A stretch of DNA of 64,000 bases, from contig NZ_CP089214.1 in NCBI RefSeq assembly GCF_021183625.1, positions 4,898,001 to 4,962,000 on the forward strand. Reading direction: 5' to 3'. Each line of letters begins with the position of its first letter. Positions within the stretch are counted from its first letter, which is position 1. Positions 34,346-43,238 of this stretch are shown here, piece after piece. A model generated the notes under the pieces. That model was given only the letters and a program-made list of their open reading frames with translations, searched no databases and was not told the DNA's origin. The stretch comes from Nocardia asteroides (lineage in GTDB: Bacteria; Actinomycetota; Actinomycetes; Mycobacteriales; Mycobacteriaceae). The position numbers and the translations under genes were made by a program.

Positions 34346-35385
34346 TCGTGCTCGGGATCGAGAGCTCCTGCGATGAAACCGGGGTCGGCGTGGTGCGCAG
34401 GCACCCCGACGGCCGCTGCGAGCTGCTCGCCGACGAGGTGGCCTCCAGCGTCGAGCAGCACGCGCGGTTCGGCGGCGTCGTCCCGGAGATCGCCTCGCGG
34501 GCGCACCTGGAGGCCATCGTGCCAGCCATGCGCCGCGCGCTGGCGACCGCGGGCATCGCCAGGCCGGACGCGCTCGCCGTCACCATCGGGCCCGGCCTGG
34601 CCGGCGCGCTGCTGGTCGGGGTGGCCGCGGCCAAGGCGTACGCGGCGGCCTGGGACATCCCCTTCTACGCGCTGAACCACCTGGGCGGGCATGTCGCGGT
34701 GGACACCCTCGAGCACGGCCCGATGCCGCCCTGCGTCGCGCTGCTGGTCTCCGGCGGGCACACGCACCTGCTGCGCGTCACCGACCTGGCCGAGCCGATC
34801 ACCGAGCTCGGCAGCACCGTCGACGACGCGGCGGGCGAGGCCTTCGACAAGGTGGCGCGGCTGCTCGGGCTCGGCTTCCCCGGCGGCCCCGCGCTGGACG
34901 CCGCCGCGGCCACCGGCGACCCGGCGGCGATCGCCTTCCCGCGCGGCATGACCGGCCCGCGCGACGCCAGCTACGACTTCTCCTTCTCCGGCCTGAAGAC
35001 GGCGGTGGCGCGGCACGTGGAGGCGGCGCAGCGGGCCGGAATCGCCCCCGAGGCGCTGCCGATCCCGGATATCGCGGCCTCCTTCCAGGAGGCGGTCGCC
35101 GACGTGCTGACCCGCAAGGCGGTGCGCGCCGCCACGGACACCGGAGTGGACACCCTGGTGCTCGGCGGCGGCGCGACGGCGAACTCCCGGATCCGGTCGA
35201 TGGCCGAGGAGCGCTGCGCGGCGGCCGGGCTCACGCTACGGGTGCCGAAGCCGCGGCTCTGCACCGACAACGGGGTGATGATCGCCGCGCTCGGCGCGCA
35301 CGTCATCGCGGGCGGCGCGGAGCCGTCCCCGCTCACGGTGGAGACCGACCCGGGGCTACCGGTGTCGATCAGCCGGGTCGGCTGA
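34342..35385 (+). CDS. tsaD: tRNA N6-adenosine threonylcarbamoyltransferase TsaD
   Basis: A 347-residue catalytic subunit of t6A synthesis. It has the N-terminal GIESSCDETGVGVV, the metal-binding HxxxH motif as NHLGGH, LLVSGGHTHLL, FSFSGLKTA and LGGGATANSRIR with LCTDNGVMIA. GTG start coupled to rimI. Length and motifs are standard, so an active enzyme is expected. Confidence 0.98.
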   Translation: MIVLGIESSCDETGVGVVRRHPDGRCELLADEVASSVEQHARFGGVVPEIASRAHLEAIVPAMRRALATAGIARPDALAVTIGPGLAGALLVGVAAAKAYAAAWDIPFYALNHLGGHVAVDTLEHGPMPPCVALLVSGGHTHLLRVTDLAEPITELGSTVDDAAGEAFDKVARLLGLGFPGGPALDAAAATGDPAAIAFPRGMTGPRDASYDFSFSGLKTAVARHVEAAQRAGIAPEALPIPDIAASFQEAVADVLTRKAVRAATDTGVDTLVLGGGATANSRIRSMAEERCAAAGLTLRVPKPRLCTDNGVMIAALGAHVIAGGAEPSPLTVETDPGLPVSISRVG

Positions 35386-35403
35386 GCCGGCCGGAGGGCG
35401 GCG

Positions 35404-36885
35404 TCAGCGCGGAACGTCGAGCGTCGGCAGGGGAGCGGAGCTCTCCGCCGTCGTTGTGGCTCCGCCCGCGGAGCCGGAGTCGACCGGAGGTGCCAGCGGC
35501 ATGCTGCTCTGGGCTGGGGTCTGCGCGTTCGGCGGCAGCGGGGACGGGGTGACCGTGCGGGCGGGCGCGGTACTCGGCATCTCCAGCCCGGGGCCGAGCG
35601 AGTTCGGGAACGGGATCGGCGGGTTGTTCGGGTCCGGGCGCAGCGTGGGCGAGGTGGGCCCGGCCGGTTGGCTGGTCGTGACGGTGACCGGCGGCGTGGT
35701 GGTCTCCGGCGGCTCGGCGGTGGTGCCCGGCGCGACGACCGGCGTCGGCGTGACCGGAGGCGCGGTCGTGGTGGGGAGCCCGCCGCTGCTCGTGGTGCCC
35801 GCGGGCGAGATCTCCTCGTCCGCGATCGGCGCGAATTCGCGCACCCCGTAGCCGATCACCAGCCCGACCACGACCAGCGCGCCGACCAGCACCCCGGCCA
35901 CCTTGGTCACGGTCCGGCCGGAGGTGTCGGCGCGCACCGCCGCGATCGGGGCCTCCGGCAGCGCCTGCGCCTGATCGGCGACGAGCGCGGCGCCCTTGGC
36001 GATCACGGCGTCCGGATCGGGCACGGTCAGCACCGGGATGCCGAGCCGGTCGTGCAGGGCGGAGAGCACCGCCGGGATATTGGCGCCGCCGCCGATCACG
36101 GTGACCGCCTCCGGCAGCCGCTCCGCGCGCTCGGCCGCGGTCGCGGTGAAGTGCGCGATGTCGCCGAGCAGCTCCTCGATCAGGTACTCGAAGTCCTCGC
36201 GGGTCAGCTTGAGCGGGCGGCCCGCCACGTGGTCGACGGTCACCGCGGGCGCCACCGAGAGGTGCTCCTTGGCGGCGCGCGCCCGGTTCACCAGGGTGTG
36301 CCGGTTCGGGCGGGTGCCGCGCCTGGCGAAGTGCTGATCGACCAGGTGCCGGTAGATGAGCTCGTCGATGGCGTTGCCGCTCAGCACCGAGGTGCGTTCG
36401 GCGACGAGCACCGCGCCGTCGGCCCGGTCGGCCACCGTGACGGTGAGCCCGGTGGCGCCGAGGTCGACGACGGCGACGGTGCCGTACCGGTCGAGCAGGC
36501 CGGTGTGGCGCAGGAAGGTGAGCGCGGCGGTGAACTCGGGAACCATCCGCAGCTCCCGCTGCCTGCCGGTGGCGGCGCGGATGATCTGCTCCTGCTCCTT
36601 GCCGCGGTAGGCGACAGCGACGCTGGTCGGCGCCTCGGCCGGAACCGGCTCCGGCCGCTCGGGGTAGCGGCCGCCGACCGGGTGCACCGGCTCGCGCGGG
36701 TGCGTCGCGGGCAGCTGGGTGGTCATCAGCTCGATGGACGAGGTGACCAGGTCGCCGAGGTCGGAGTGCGCGGCGTCGGCGGAGACGACCCGGTAGTCGA
36801 AGGTCTGGGCGCCGTTCGGCGCGGTGACGACGGTGGCGGAGCAGACGACCTCGTTGCCTGCCGAGATCCCCAGGGATGTTCGCAT
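35404..36885 (-). CDS. Hsp70-like membrane protein with Thr/Pro-rich tail
   Basis: A 493-residue protein. Residues 1-315 are Hsp70/actin-like: LGISAGNEVVCSA, VAVVDLGATGLTVTV (phosphate-2-type strand), VTVIGGGANIPAVL and AVIAKGAALVA (adenosine region). One transmembrane helix near 325-347 (VAGVLVGALVVVGLVIGYGV) leads to a ~145-residue Thr/Pro/Ser-rich external tail. The ATG at 36885 has a GGGAGG site; the GTG two codons upstream is less likely. It is not Hsp70 itself, as the substrate-binding domain is replaced. It converges on tsaD and diverges from the groES control region, and I do not find this gene at this place in M. tuberculosis from memory. Confidence 0.78.
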   Translation of the reverse strand: MRTSLGISAGNEVVCSATVVTAPNGAQTFDYRVVSADAAHSDLGDLVTSSIELMTTQLPATHPREPVHPVGGRYPERPEPVPAEAPTSVAVAYRGKEQEQIIRAATGRQRELRMVPEFTAALTFLRHTGLLDRYGTVAVVDLGATGLTVTVADRADGAVLVAERTSVLSGNAIDELIYRHLVDQHFARRGTRPNRHTLVNRARAAKEHLSVAPAVTVDHVAGRPLKLTREDFEYLIEELLGDIAHFTATAAERAERLPEAVTVIGGGANIPAVLSALHDRLGIPVLTVPDPDAVIAKGAALVADQAQALPEAPIAAVRADTSGRTVTKVAGVLVGALVVVGLVIGYGVREFAPIADEEISPAGTTSSGGLPTTTAPPVTPTPVVAPGTTAEPPETTTPPVTVTTSQPAGPTSPTLRPDPNNPPIPFPNSLGPGLEMPSTAPARTVTPSPLPPNAQTPAQSSMPLAPPVDSGSAGGATTTAESSAPLPTLDVPR

Positions 36886-36953
36886 GGTCACCTCCCCTCG
36901 CGCGCGGACTGTCCGTAGCTGGCGTGTGGTGTTTCGAGTTCGAAGGCTCCGCT

Positions 36954-36979
36954 GTCACTGTGACGAGGAGTCACTGTGA
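36954..36979. promoter_or_regulatory. Tandem GTCACTGTGA sites upstream of the Hsp70-like gene
   Basis: Exact 10-mer direct repeats 16 bp apart. The first, extended by one base, is a GTCAC-T-GTGAC palindrome. Position 70-95 bp upstream of the ATG suits an operator or activator site. The binding protein is unknown. Confidence 0.5.
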
Positions 36980-37173
36980 ATTCCGGTACCACCGAGCTTC
37001 GATGCCCGCCAGGTGCCGCGGAGCGGCCGACACGGAACGCTCGACCATAGTGTCACGATCCGTTATCCGAACGTTACAGATTTACCACGCCCTTGGAAAG
37101 TCCCCCAGTTCTGGTGACTGGAGGGGGCGTGTCCCCGCCGGTACGCCGCGGTAGCAGAGTCGGGCCTTGAGCG

Positions 37174-37200
37174 CTGGCACTCGCATGTATAGAGTGCTAG
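37174..37200. promoter_or_regulatory. CIRCE operator (HrcA site) of groES-groEL
   Basis: CTGGCACTC, nine bases, GAGTGCTAG: the 9-9-9 CIRCE layout with one imperfect pair. A TATAGA -10-like hexamer (37188-37193) lies inside it, so HrcA binding would block the promoter. The groES start is 130 bp downstream. Confidence 0.9.
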
Positions 37201-37329
37201 TCGACGCTGTGTGAGGGCTCCGGCACCCGCGACGACGGGGCTTTACGCAGGGTCAGCACGAGACCGACCCCAACGGGTGGAGCAATCGGTTCCGCCCGAC
37301 CGTAAACCCCGAAAGTTGGAGGGCTCAAC

Positions 37330-37632
37330 GTGGCGAGCGTGAACATCAAGCCGCTCGAGGACAAGATCCTCGTCCAGGCCAACGAGGCCGAGACGACGAC
37401 CGCCTCCGGCCTGGTCATCCCCGACACGGCGAAGGAGAAGCCGCAGGAGGGCACCGTCGTCGCCGTCGGACCCGGTCGCTGGGACGACGAGGGCGAGAAG
37501 CGCATCCCCCTGGACGTCCAGGAGGGTGACACCGTCATCTACAGCAAGTACGGCGGCACCGAGATCAAGTACCAGGGCGGGGAGTACCTCATCCTGTCGG
37601 CGCGTGACGTCCTGGCCGTCGTCACCAAGTAG
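37330..37632 (+). CDS. groES: Co-chaperonin GroES
   Basis: A 100-residue GroES that caps the GroEL folding chamber. NIKPLEDKILVQ opening, the mobile-loop region ETTTASGLVIPDTA and GEYLILSARDVLAV end are conserved. The GTG start has a TTGGAGGG ribosome site. It is the first gene after CIRCE. groEL follows after a 90-bp gap with a strong hairpin. Confidence 0.98.
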   Translation: MASVNIKPLEDKILVQANEAETTTASGLVIPDTAKEKPQEGTVVAVGPGRWDDEGEKRIPLDVQEGDTVIYSKYGGTEIKYQGGEYLILSARDVLAVVTK

Positions 37633-37646
37633 CCGTTCGGGCACCC

Positions 37647-37685
37647 GCGTTCCGCCCCGGAGTCGTCCGACCCGGGGCGGAGCGC
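37647..37685 (+). promoter_or_regulatory. Hairpin between groES and groEL
   Basis: A 14-bp stem (37647-37660 with 37672-37685, one G-U pair) and an 11-base loop lie between groES and groEL, 38 bases before the groEL ATG. It could be a processing or attenuation site giving different GroES and GroEL levels. Confidence 0.6.
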
Positions 37686-37722
37686 GTTCCGGCCTGCACC
37701 GAAACCACAGGAGCGAAACCTC

Positions 37723-39333
<1,611 letters not shown>

Positions 39334-39338
39334 TTTCG

Positions 39339-39389
39339 GCAACGAGCAGCGCCCCCGGACCGTCCAGGTCCGGGGGCGCTGCTCGTTGC
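39339..39389. terminator. Strong terminator after groEL1
   Basis: A perfect 23-bp inverted repeat (39339-39361 with 39367-39389, starting GCAACGAGCAGCGCCCCC) with a 5-base loop. It begins six bases after the groEL stop and faces the convergent anti-sigma gene, so it probably works on both strands. Confidence 0.9.
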
Positions 39390-39438
39390 GGTGGGGGAGC
39401 CCGCTTCGGGTTCGCACTGCGGCCCCGCTCGGTGGCCG

Positions 39439-39678
39439 TCAGGAGGCGGTGTCGCGCTCGGGAGTGATGGTGTCGAGCAGGCGGGCGCGGAGCTCGGGCG
39501 GCGGAGCCGCTGCGGTCACCTCGGCCAGCGCGGCGAGCGCGGCGCGCGAGTTACGCACCTCGGCGAGGAACTCCTCGCGGGCCGCGGAGCCGAGTACCGC
39601 GACCACCGCTGCGTGGTCTTCGTCGTCGATCGAGCCGAGCGCGACGGTGTGCGCGAGGTCGAGACCCGGCTCGTCCAT
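39439..39678 (-). CDS. Short RskA-like anti-sigma domain protein, no membrane anchor
   Basis: A 79-residue protein matching only the cytoplasmic N-terminal domain of anti-sigma-K factors: LDLAHTVALGSIDDEDHAAV, then a helical body ending in LLDTITPERDTAS. Normal RskA proteins continue into one transmembrane helix and an external domain; this frame stops first. The ATG is one base after the sigma-factor stop (TGAGATG), so it is coupled. It may be a free-standing anti-sigma factor, or a remnant. No frameshifted anchor is seen before the terminator, as only about 50 bp separate its stop from the hairpin. Confidence 0.8.
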   Translation of the reverse strand: MDEPGLDLAHTVALGSIDDEDHAAVVAVLGSAAREEFLAEVRNSRAALAALAEVTAAAPPPELRARLLDTITPERDTAS

Positions 39679-39679
39679 C

Positions 39680-40318
39680 TCACGGCACCCCCAAACTTCT
39701 CTTCAGGCGAGTGAGCCCGTCCCGTATGCGGGACTTGACCGTAGGCAAGCCTACGCCGAGATGGCGAGCCACCTCCGCGTAGGTCCGGCCGCCGTAGTAG
39801 GCGAGCGAGATCGCCTCGCGCTGCGTCTCGGTCAGCGTGGCGAGCCCGGCGACCACGGCCTGCTGCTCCAGCCTGCGTTCCACCTCCTCGGTGACCTCGT
39901 CGAAGTCGTACCCGAGTACCCGGCTGCCGTAGGTGTTCTCGCGCTGGCTGTGCGCCTGCTCCGCGCGCACCCGGTCGACCGCGCGCCGGTGCGCCAGGGT
40001 CATCAGCCAGGTCAGCGCCGAGCCCTTGGCCGGGTCGAAGCCGGAGGCGGTGCGCCAGATCTGGAGATAGACCTCCTGGGTCGTCTCCTCGGCGTAGCCG
40101 GCGTCCTGCAGCACCCGGAGCACCAGCCCGAACACCCGCGCGCTCGTCCGGTCGTAGAGCTCGGCGAACGCCGCCTGGTCGGCGCGGCCGCAGCCGCGTA
40201 GCAGCTGTGCGAGCTCGAGATTCTCCGCCGCGCGCGCCGTCGTAGCAGTGCCCGTTCCCGGTGGGGAGGCTGCTCTCCGGAACGCATCGCCCCCTGCGGC
40301 CGAAGGCCGCGCCGTCAC
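39680..40318 (-). CDS. sigK: ECF sigma factor, SigK-like
   Basis: A 212-residue ECF sigma factor. Region 2 (about 45-115) contains FAELYDRTSARVFGLVLRVL, the ETTQEVYLQIWR helix and HRRAVDRVRAEQ; region 4 (about 155-205) contains LTETQREAISLAYYGG and the LGVGLPTVKSRI recognition helix. Both are close to SigK. GTG at 40318 has GGAG five bases upstream; a more upstream ATG would add a poorly conserved 44 residues. SigK in mycobacteria controls secreted antigens (mpt70/83); targets here are unknown. Unlike in M. tuberculosis it sits next to groEL1. Confidence 0.88.
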   Translation of the reverse strand: MTARPSAAGGDAFRRAASPPGTGTATTARAAENLELAQLLRGCGRADQAAFAELYDRTSARVFGLVLRVLQDAGYAEETTQEVYLQIWRTASGFDPAKGSALTWLMTLAHRRAVDRVRAEQAHSQRENTYGSRVLGYDFDEVTEEVERRLEQQAVVAGLATLTETQREAISLAYYGGRTYAEVARHLGVGLPTVKSRIRDGLTRLKRSLGVP

Positions 40319-40572
40319 AACGCTCCATTCTGAGTCATCGCGGACTACGGTAGCGCGCGGCTCCCCGTGCCGTGGCAGGACACGGCAAACCACCGGCCAA
40401 CCGGTAGCGGTGCGGAAAAGTTCCACTCCGGTGCGGCGGCTACCAGCCATCGACCGCCGCGGCCGGAAAACTTCCGATCACCGGCGCCGGAAACCGGGGG
40501 CACCGAGCGACCGTTTGGCTTACAGGCATTCGGCGCCGGTGCACCCGGCGGATGGGAGCGGTGCGGAACGGC

Positions 40573-40866
40573 TCAGACCGTCATCCGCCGCCGGTTGCGC
40601 CTGGCGTGCAGCTCGCGCTCGGTCTCGGACATTCCGCCCCAGATGCCGTACGGCTCGCTCACCTTGAGCGCGTGCGAGCGGCACTGCATGAGGACCGGGC
40701 AGGTCCGGCAGATCTCCTTGGCGCGCATCTCCCGCGCGGTGCGGGCGCGGCCGCGCTCTCCGTCGGGGTGGAAGAACACCGCCGAATCCACTCCGCGGCA
40801 GGAGCCGCGCATCTGCCAATCCCAGACATCGGCGTTCGGCCCGGGGAGGTGGGTGGGCATGGGCAT
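40573..40866 (-). CDS. whiB3: WhiB3-type iron-sulfur regulator
   Basis: A 97-residue Wbl protein. The [4Fe-4S] ligands are C23, C53, C56 and C62; FFHPDGERGRART and the turn motif YGIWGGMSE are characteristic of WhiB3, which senses redox state and partners the primary sigma factor. The ATG follows GAGGAG with good spacing. Orientation opposite to the following genes is the same as in M. tuberculosis (Rv3416 against Rv3415c). Confidence 0.95.
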   Translation of the reverse strand: MPMPTHLPGPNADVWDWQMRGSCRGVDSAVFFHPDGERGRARTAREMRAKEICRTCPVLMQCRSHALKVSEPYGIWGGMSETERELHARRNRRRMTV

Positions 40867-41004
40867 GGTGAACTCCTCGTGGTGCGAGCTCGTCGGCGTT
40901 GTCGAGCCGGTTCTACTGCGAACGGGTGTCAACCACGGTGTCGCCGGAACTCGCTGATGCGAGGTCGCTGAAATTTCGCGCGGCGCCGACCGTGGCGATG
41001 AGTT

Positions 41005-41034
41005 ACGTTAGGACCCCGGTCGAAATTCCGTCAA
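41005..41034 (-). promoter_or_regulatory. Promoter of whiB3
   Basis: On the minus strand TTGACG (41034-41029), 18 bases, TAACGT (41010-41005). This is the best -35/-10 pair in the window. It predicts a leader of about 130 bases before the whiB3 ATG. Confidence 0.65.
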
Positions 41035-41450
41035 TAGTTCGGCGCAGGGGTTCCTCGAACAGGCGGAGAACAAATTTAACCTTCGCACTGTTTACAAGCG
41101 CGGCCCGCTCCAGCGATACTGATCGGTTGACCAAACCGAGGTCGCTTCGCGCTGTCCGCCCCGTTTCTGGAAAAGTGCTGGTAGAGGCATTTTTGCCGAT
41201 GATCCGGCCGTTTCGGCGGGGGGCGCGGAGCCCGGGCGGCGGCCCCACGCGGCGGCTCGGCCGCCCGCCGACAGTGCCGGAGATGGCGAAAACGGGGCGC
41301 GCGGGTTAATAGCGGGAAACGTGCGTGAATTCGAAAGTCCACGTGATCGCCTTTGACCGGACGAGATTTACCTGATGGAAACATCGTTCACCGTGGAAAA
41401 TGCTGAGAGATTGCCGCGCAGGTGAGAGTGGTTCGCTGGGATCGCTCGGA

Positions 41451-41456
41451 TACAGT
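41451..41456 (+). promoter_or_regulatory. -10 element for the Rv3415c homologue
   Basis: TACAGT ends eight bases before the GTG at 41464, again suggesting a leaderless or nearly leaderless start. Confidence 0.4.
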
Positions 41457-41463
41457 GCGCCCG

Positions 41464-42459
41464 GTGGTAAGCCCCCTGCACTCGGTTCTCGCCGCCGCCG
41501 CCTTCGGTCCCGCGCCCGGCGCCGCCGGGCTACCGCCCGCGCGCACCCCGCTCGACCGCTGGCATCGCGCCGTCGCGCTCGGCGGCGCCGGCCGCTACGC
41601 CGCCGCCCGCGCCGAGCTCGCGGCGCTCACCCGCCCCGGCACCGGCCGGGTGCTCCGCTCGCTCGCGCTGAGCACGACGGCCTCGCTCATCCGCCAGTCC
41701 GGCAGGCACGCGGCCGCCGCCGACCCCGACGGCCGGGCCGCGGCCCTCGTCGCCGAGTTCGCCCTCCACGCCGGAGTCACGGCTCCGCCGCCCGTACGCG
41801 CGGCGGCACCCGGCGCTGTCACCCGATTCCCGGCGCCGGCCGATCCGGCGCGTGCCGACCCACCACCGGTCGACCCGGGCCTCGCCGACCCCTGGTTCGG
41901 CGTCCCCGACGCCGTCGACCCCTGGTTCGGCGTCCCCGACGCCGCCGACCCCTGGTTCGGTGTCCCCGACGCCGTCGACGCCTGGTGCGACGCGCTCACC
42001 GGCCTCGCCGCCGACGCGCTCGGCAGCGCCCGCCCCGCCCTCGCCTTCCGCCTCCTCGCCCGGGTGCGCGAGCCCGCGCGCACCCGCCCGCGCGCGGCCG
42101 TCCGGCTGCACTGGGTGACCGCGGAGACCGCGCTCTCGGTCGGCGACCCCGATACGGCGCTCGAGCACGCCGCGGCAGCCGTGGAACTGGGGGCGCAAGC
42201 CCCATCGACCCGGCACCGGGTGAAATCCGCCCTGCTGCTCGCCGCCGCCACCGCCGCGTCCGGGGATGCCGCGGGCGCCGCGGCGCTGGCCGAGCCGGTC
42301 GCGCGCGATTGCGCCGAGCACGACCTGCTCCCGCTGCGCTGGGCCACCGCCATGCTGCGGGCCGGGCTCGGGGCGGCGGGCGCGGCCGCGGAGGCCGCCG
42401 AATGCGCGGCCCTGCTGCGGGCAAGGGGGGGTGACTTCTCGGGTCCGGCCGGCTCCTGA
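41464..42459 (+). CDS. Rv3415c-like conserved hypothetical protein
   Basis: A 331-residue Ala/Arg-rich helical protein with TPR-like spacing (WHRAVALGGAGRYAAARAEL, later ALEHAAAAVELG). It lies between whiB3 and sigD as Rv3415c does, which is the main basis of the call. The GTG at 41464 is chosen for the promoter spacing; GTG 41422 is an alternative. A unique three-copy DPWFGVPDA repeat sits in the middle. Function unknown; no signal or membrane segment. Confidence 0.75.
   Translation: MVSPLHSVLAAAAFGPAPGAAGLPPARTPLDRWHRAVALGGAGRYAAARAELAALTRPGTGRVLRSLALSTTASLIRQSGRHAAAADPDGRAAALVAEFALHAGVTAPPPVRAAAPGAVTRFPAPADPARADPPPVDPGLADPWFGVPDAVDPWFGVPDAADPWFGVPDAVDAWCDALTGLAADALGSARPALAFRLLARVREPARTRPRAAVRLHWVTAETALSVGDPDTALEHAAAAVELGAQAPSTRHRVKSALLLAAATAASGDAAGAAALAEPVARDCAEHDLLPLRWATAMLRAGLGAAGAAAEAAECAALLRARGGDFSGPAGS
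41887..41976 (+). repeat. Three 30-bp tandem repeats (DPWFGVPDA-V/A)
   Basis: Units 41887-41916, 41917-41946 and 41947-41976 differ by only two bases; a degraded fourth start (GACGCCTGGT) follows. They encode a 10-residue unit and are in frame. Confidence 0.95.
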
Positions 42460-42659
42460 ACCGGATTCGATCTTCGGCCCGACCACGGCGTCAGCGCCCG
42501 CGCGGCGAAATGCTCTCCCGGGGGCGGGATCCGCGGACCGCACCGGGTGCGCGTGTGGCATCCGTTGTGTCGCTATTGTTGGACTCGTTCCGTCCGATCG
42601 GGCGGAAGCACCGGTTCTCACCGCCGGTGCCACTTGTAACGCCAGGAATCTCTCTGACG

Positions 42660-43238
42660 ATGACGCACTCGGGCGAAGAGTTGGACCTCGCCGTCACTGC
42701 CGCTGCGCAGGGCGACAGATCCGCTTTAGCTCAGGTACTCGCACTGGTCCGACCACTGGTGGTTCGTTACTGCCGGGCGCGGATCGGCGCCGCGGAGCGC
42801 GGCCAGCTCTCCGCCGACGACGTCGCGCAGGAGGTCTGTCTGGCCGTGATGACGGCGCTGCCCCGGTATCAGGATCAGGGCAGACCCTTCATGGCCTTCG
42901 TGTACGGAATCGCTTCGCACAAGGTCGCCGACGCCCATCGGAACGCCGCCCGTAACAAGGCGGAGGCGATGGCCGAAGTACCAGATGTCATATCCACCGA
43001 CCAGGGACCGGAGCAACGGGCTCTCGATTCCGAGACGAGCAGGCAGATGAACCGTCTGCTCGCGACTCTTCCGGAGAAGCATCGAGAGATTCTGATCCTC
43101 CGGCTGGTCATGGGTTTGTCAGCGGAAGAAACCGCGGTCGCCGTGGGCAGTACGGCGGGCGCGATACGGGTTGCCCAGCACAGGGCACTCGCGAAACTGA
43201 AGTCACAAGTGGCGAGGGCAGGTGAAATGTATGGCTAG
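42660..43238 (+). CDS. sigD: RNA polymerase sigma factor SigD
   Basis: A 192-residue ECF sigma factor. Region 2 shows LSADDVAQEVCLAVMTALPRY and FVYGIASHKVADAHR; region 4 shows LLATLPEKHREILILRL and the helix GSTAGAIRVAQHRAL. The ATG at 42660 is chosen because upstream sequence in this frame is not conserved-looking; a TATTGT hexamer (42574-42579) may be the -10. It overlaps the anti-sigma gene. Synteny with Rv3414c supports the name. SigD in M. tuberculosis acts in stationary phase and ribosomal gene control. Confidence 0.93.
   Translation: MTHSGEELDLAVTAAAQGDRSALAQVLALVRPLVVRYCRARIGAAERGQLSADDVAQEVCLAVMTALPRYQDQGRPFMAFVYGIASHKVADAHRNAARNKAEAMAEVPDVISTDQGPEQRALDSETSRQMNRLLATLPEKHREILILRLVMGLSAEETAVAVGSTAGAIRVAQHRALAKLKSQVARAGEMYG

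Larger units (their letters stand above)
36886..37329. other. 444-bp divergent control region between Hsp70-like gene and groES
   Basis: No gene is supported here. It holds a pair of GTCACTGTGA direct repeats near the Hsp70-like gene (36954-36963, 36970-36979) and a CIRCE operator close to groES. The middle part is relatively AT-rich (for example around 37045-37100), as expected for promoters. Confidence 0.75.
40867..41463. other. 597-bp gene-free region between whiB3 and the Rv3415c homologue
   Basis: No credible gene is seen; the 81-residue reading on the minus strand at 41003-41248 has non-coding composition. The stretch from 40990 to 41180 is clearly more AT-rich than the rest of the window. 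It contains a well-formed promoter towards whiB3 (41005-41034) and a -10 element for the plus-strand gene (41451-41456). A small RNA could fit between them. Confidence 0.7.

Noticed and set aside
37167..37182. Possible HspR (HAIR) site, CTTGAG followed by ACTC near CIRCE
   Set aside because: Only the left half fits CTTGAGT-N7-ACTCAAG; the right half is part of CIRCE.
41003..41248. 81-residue minus-strand ORF in the whiB3 upstream region
   Set aside because: No ribosome site, unlikely composition, and it lies over the whiB3 promoter.
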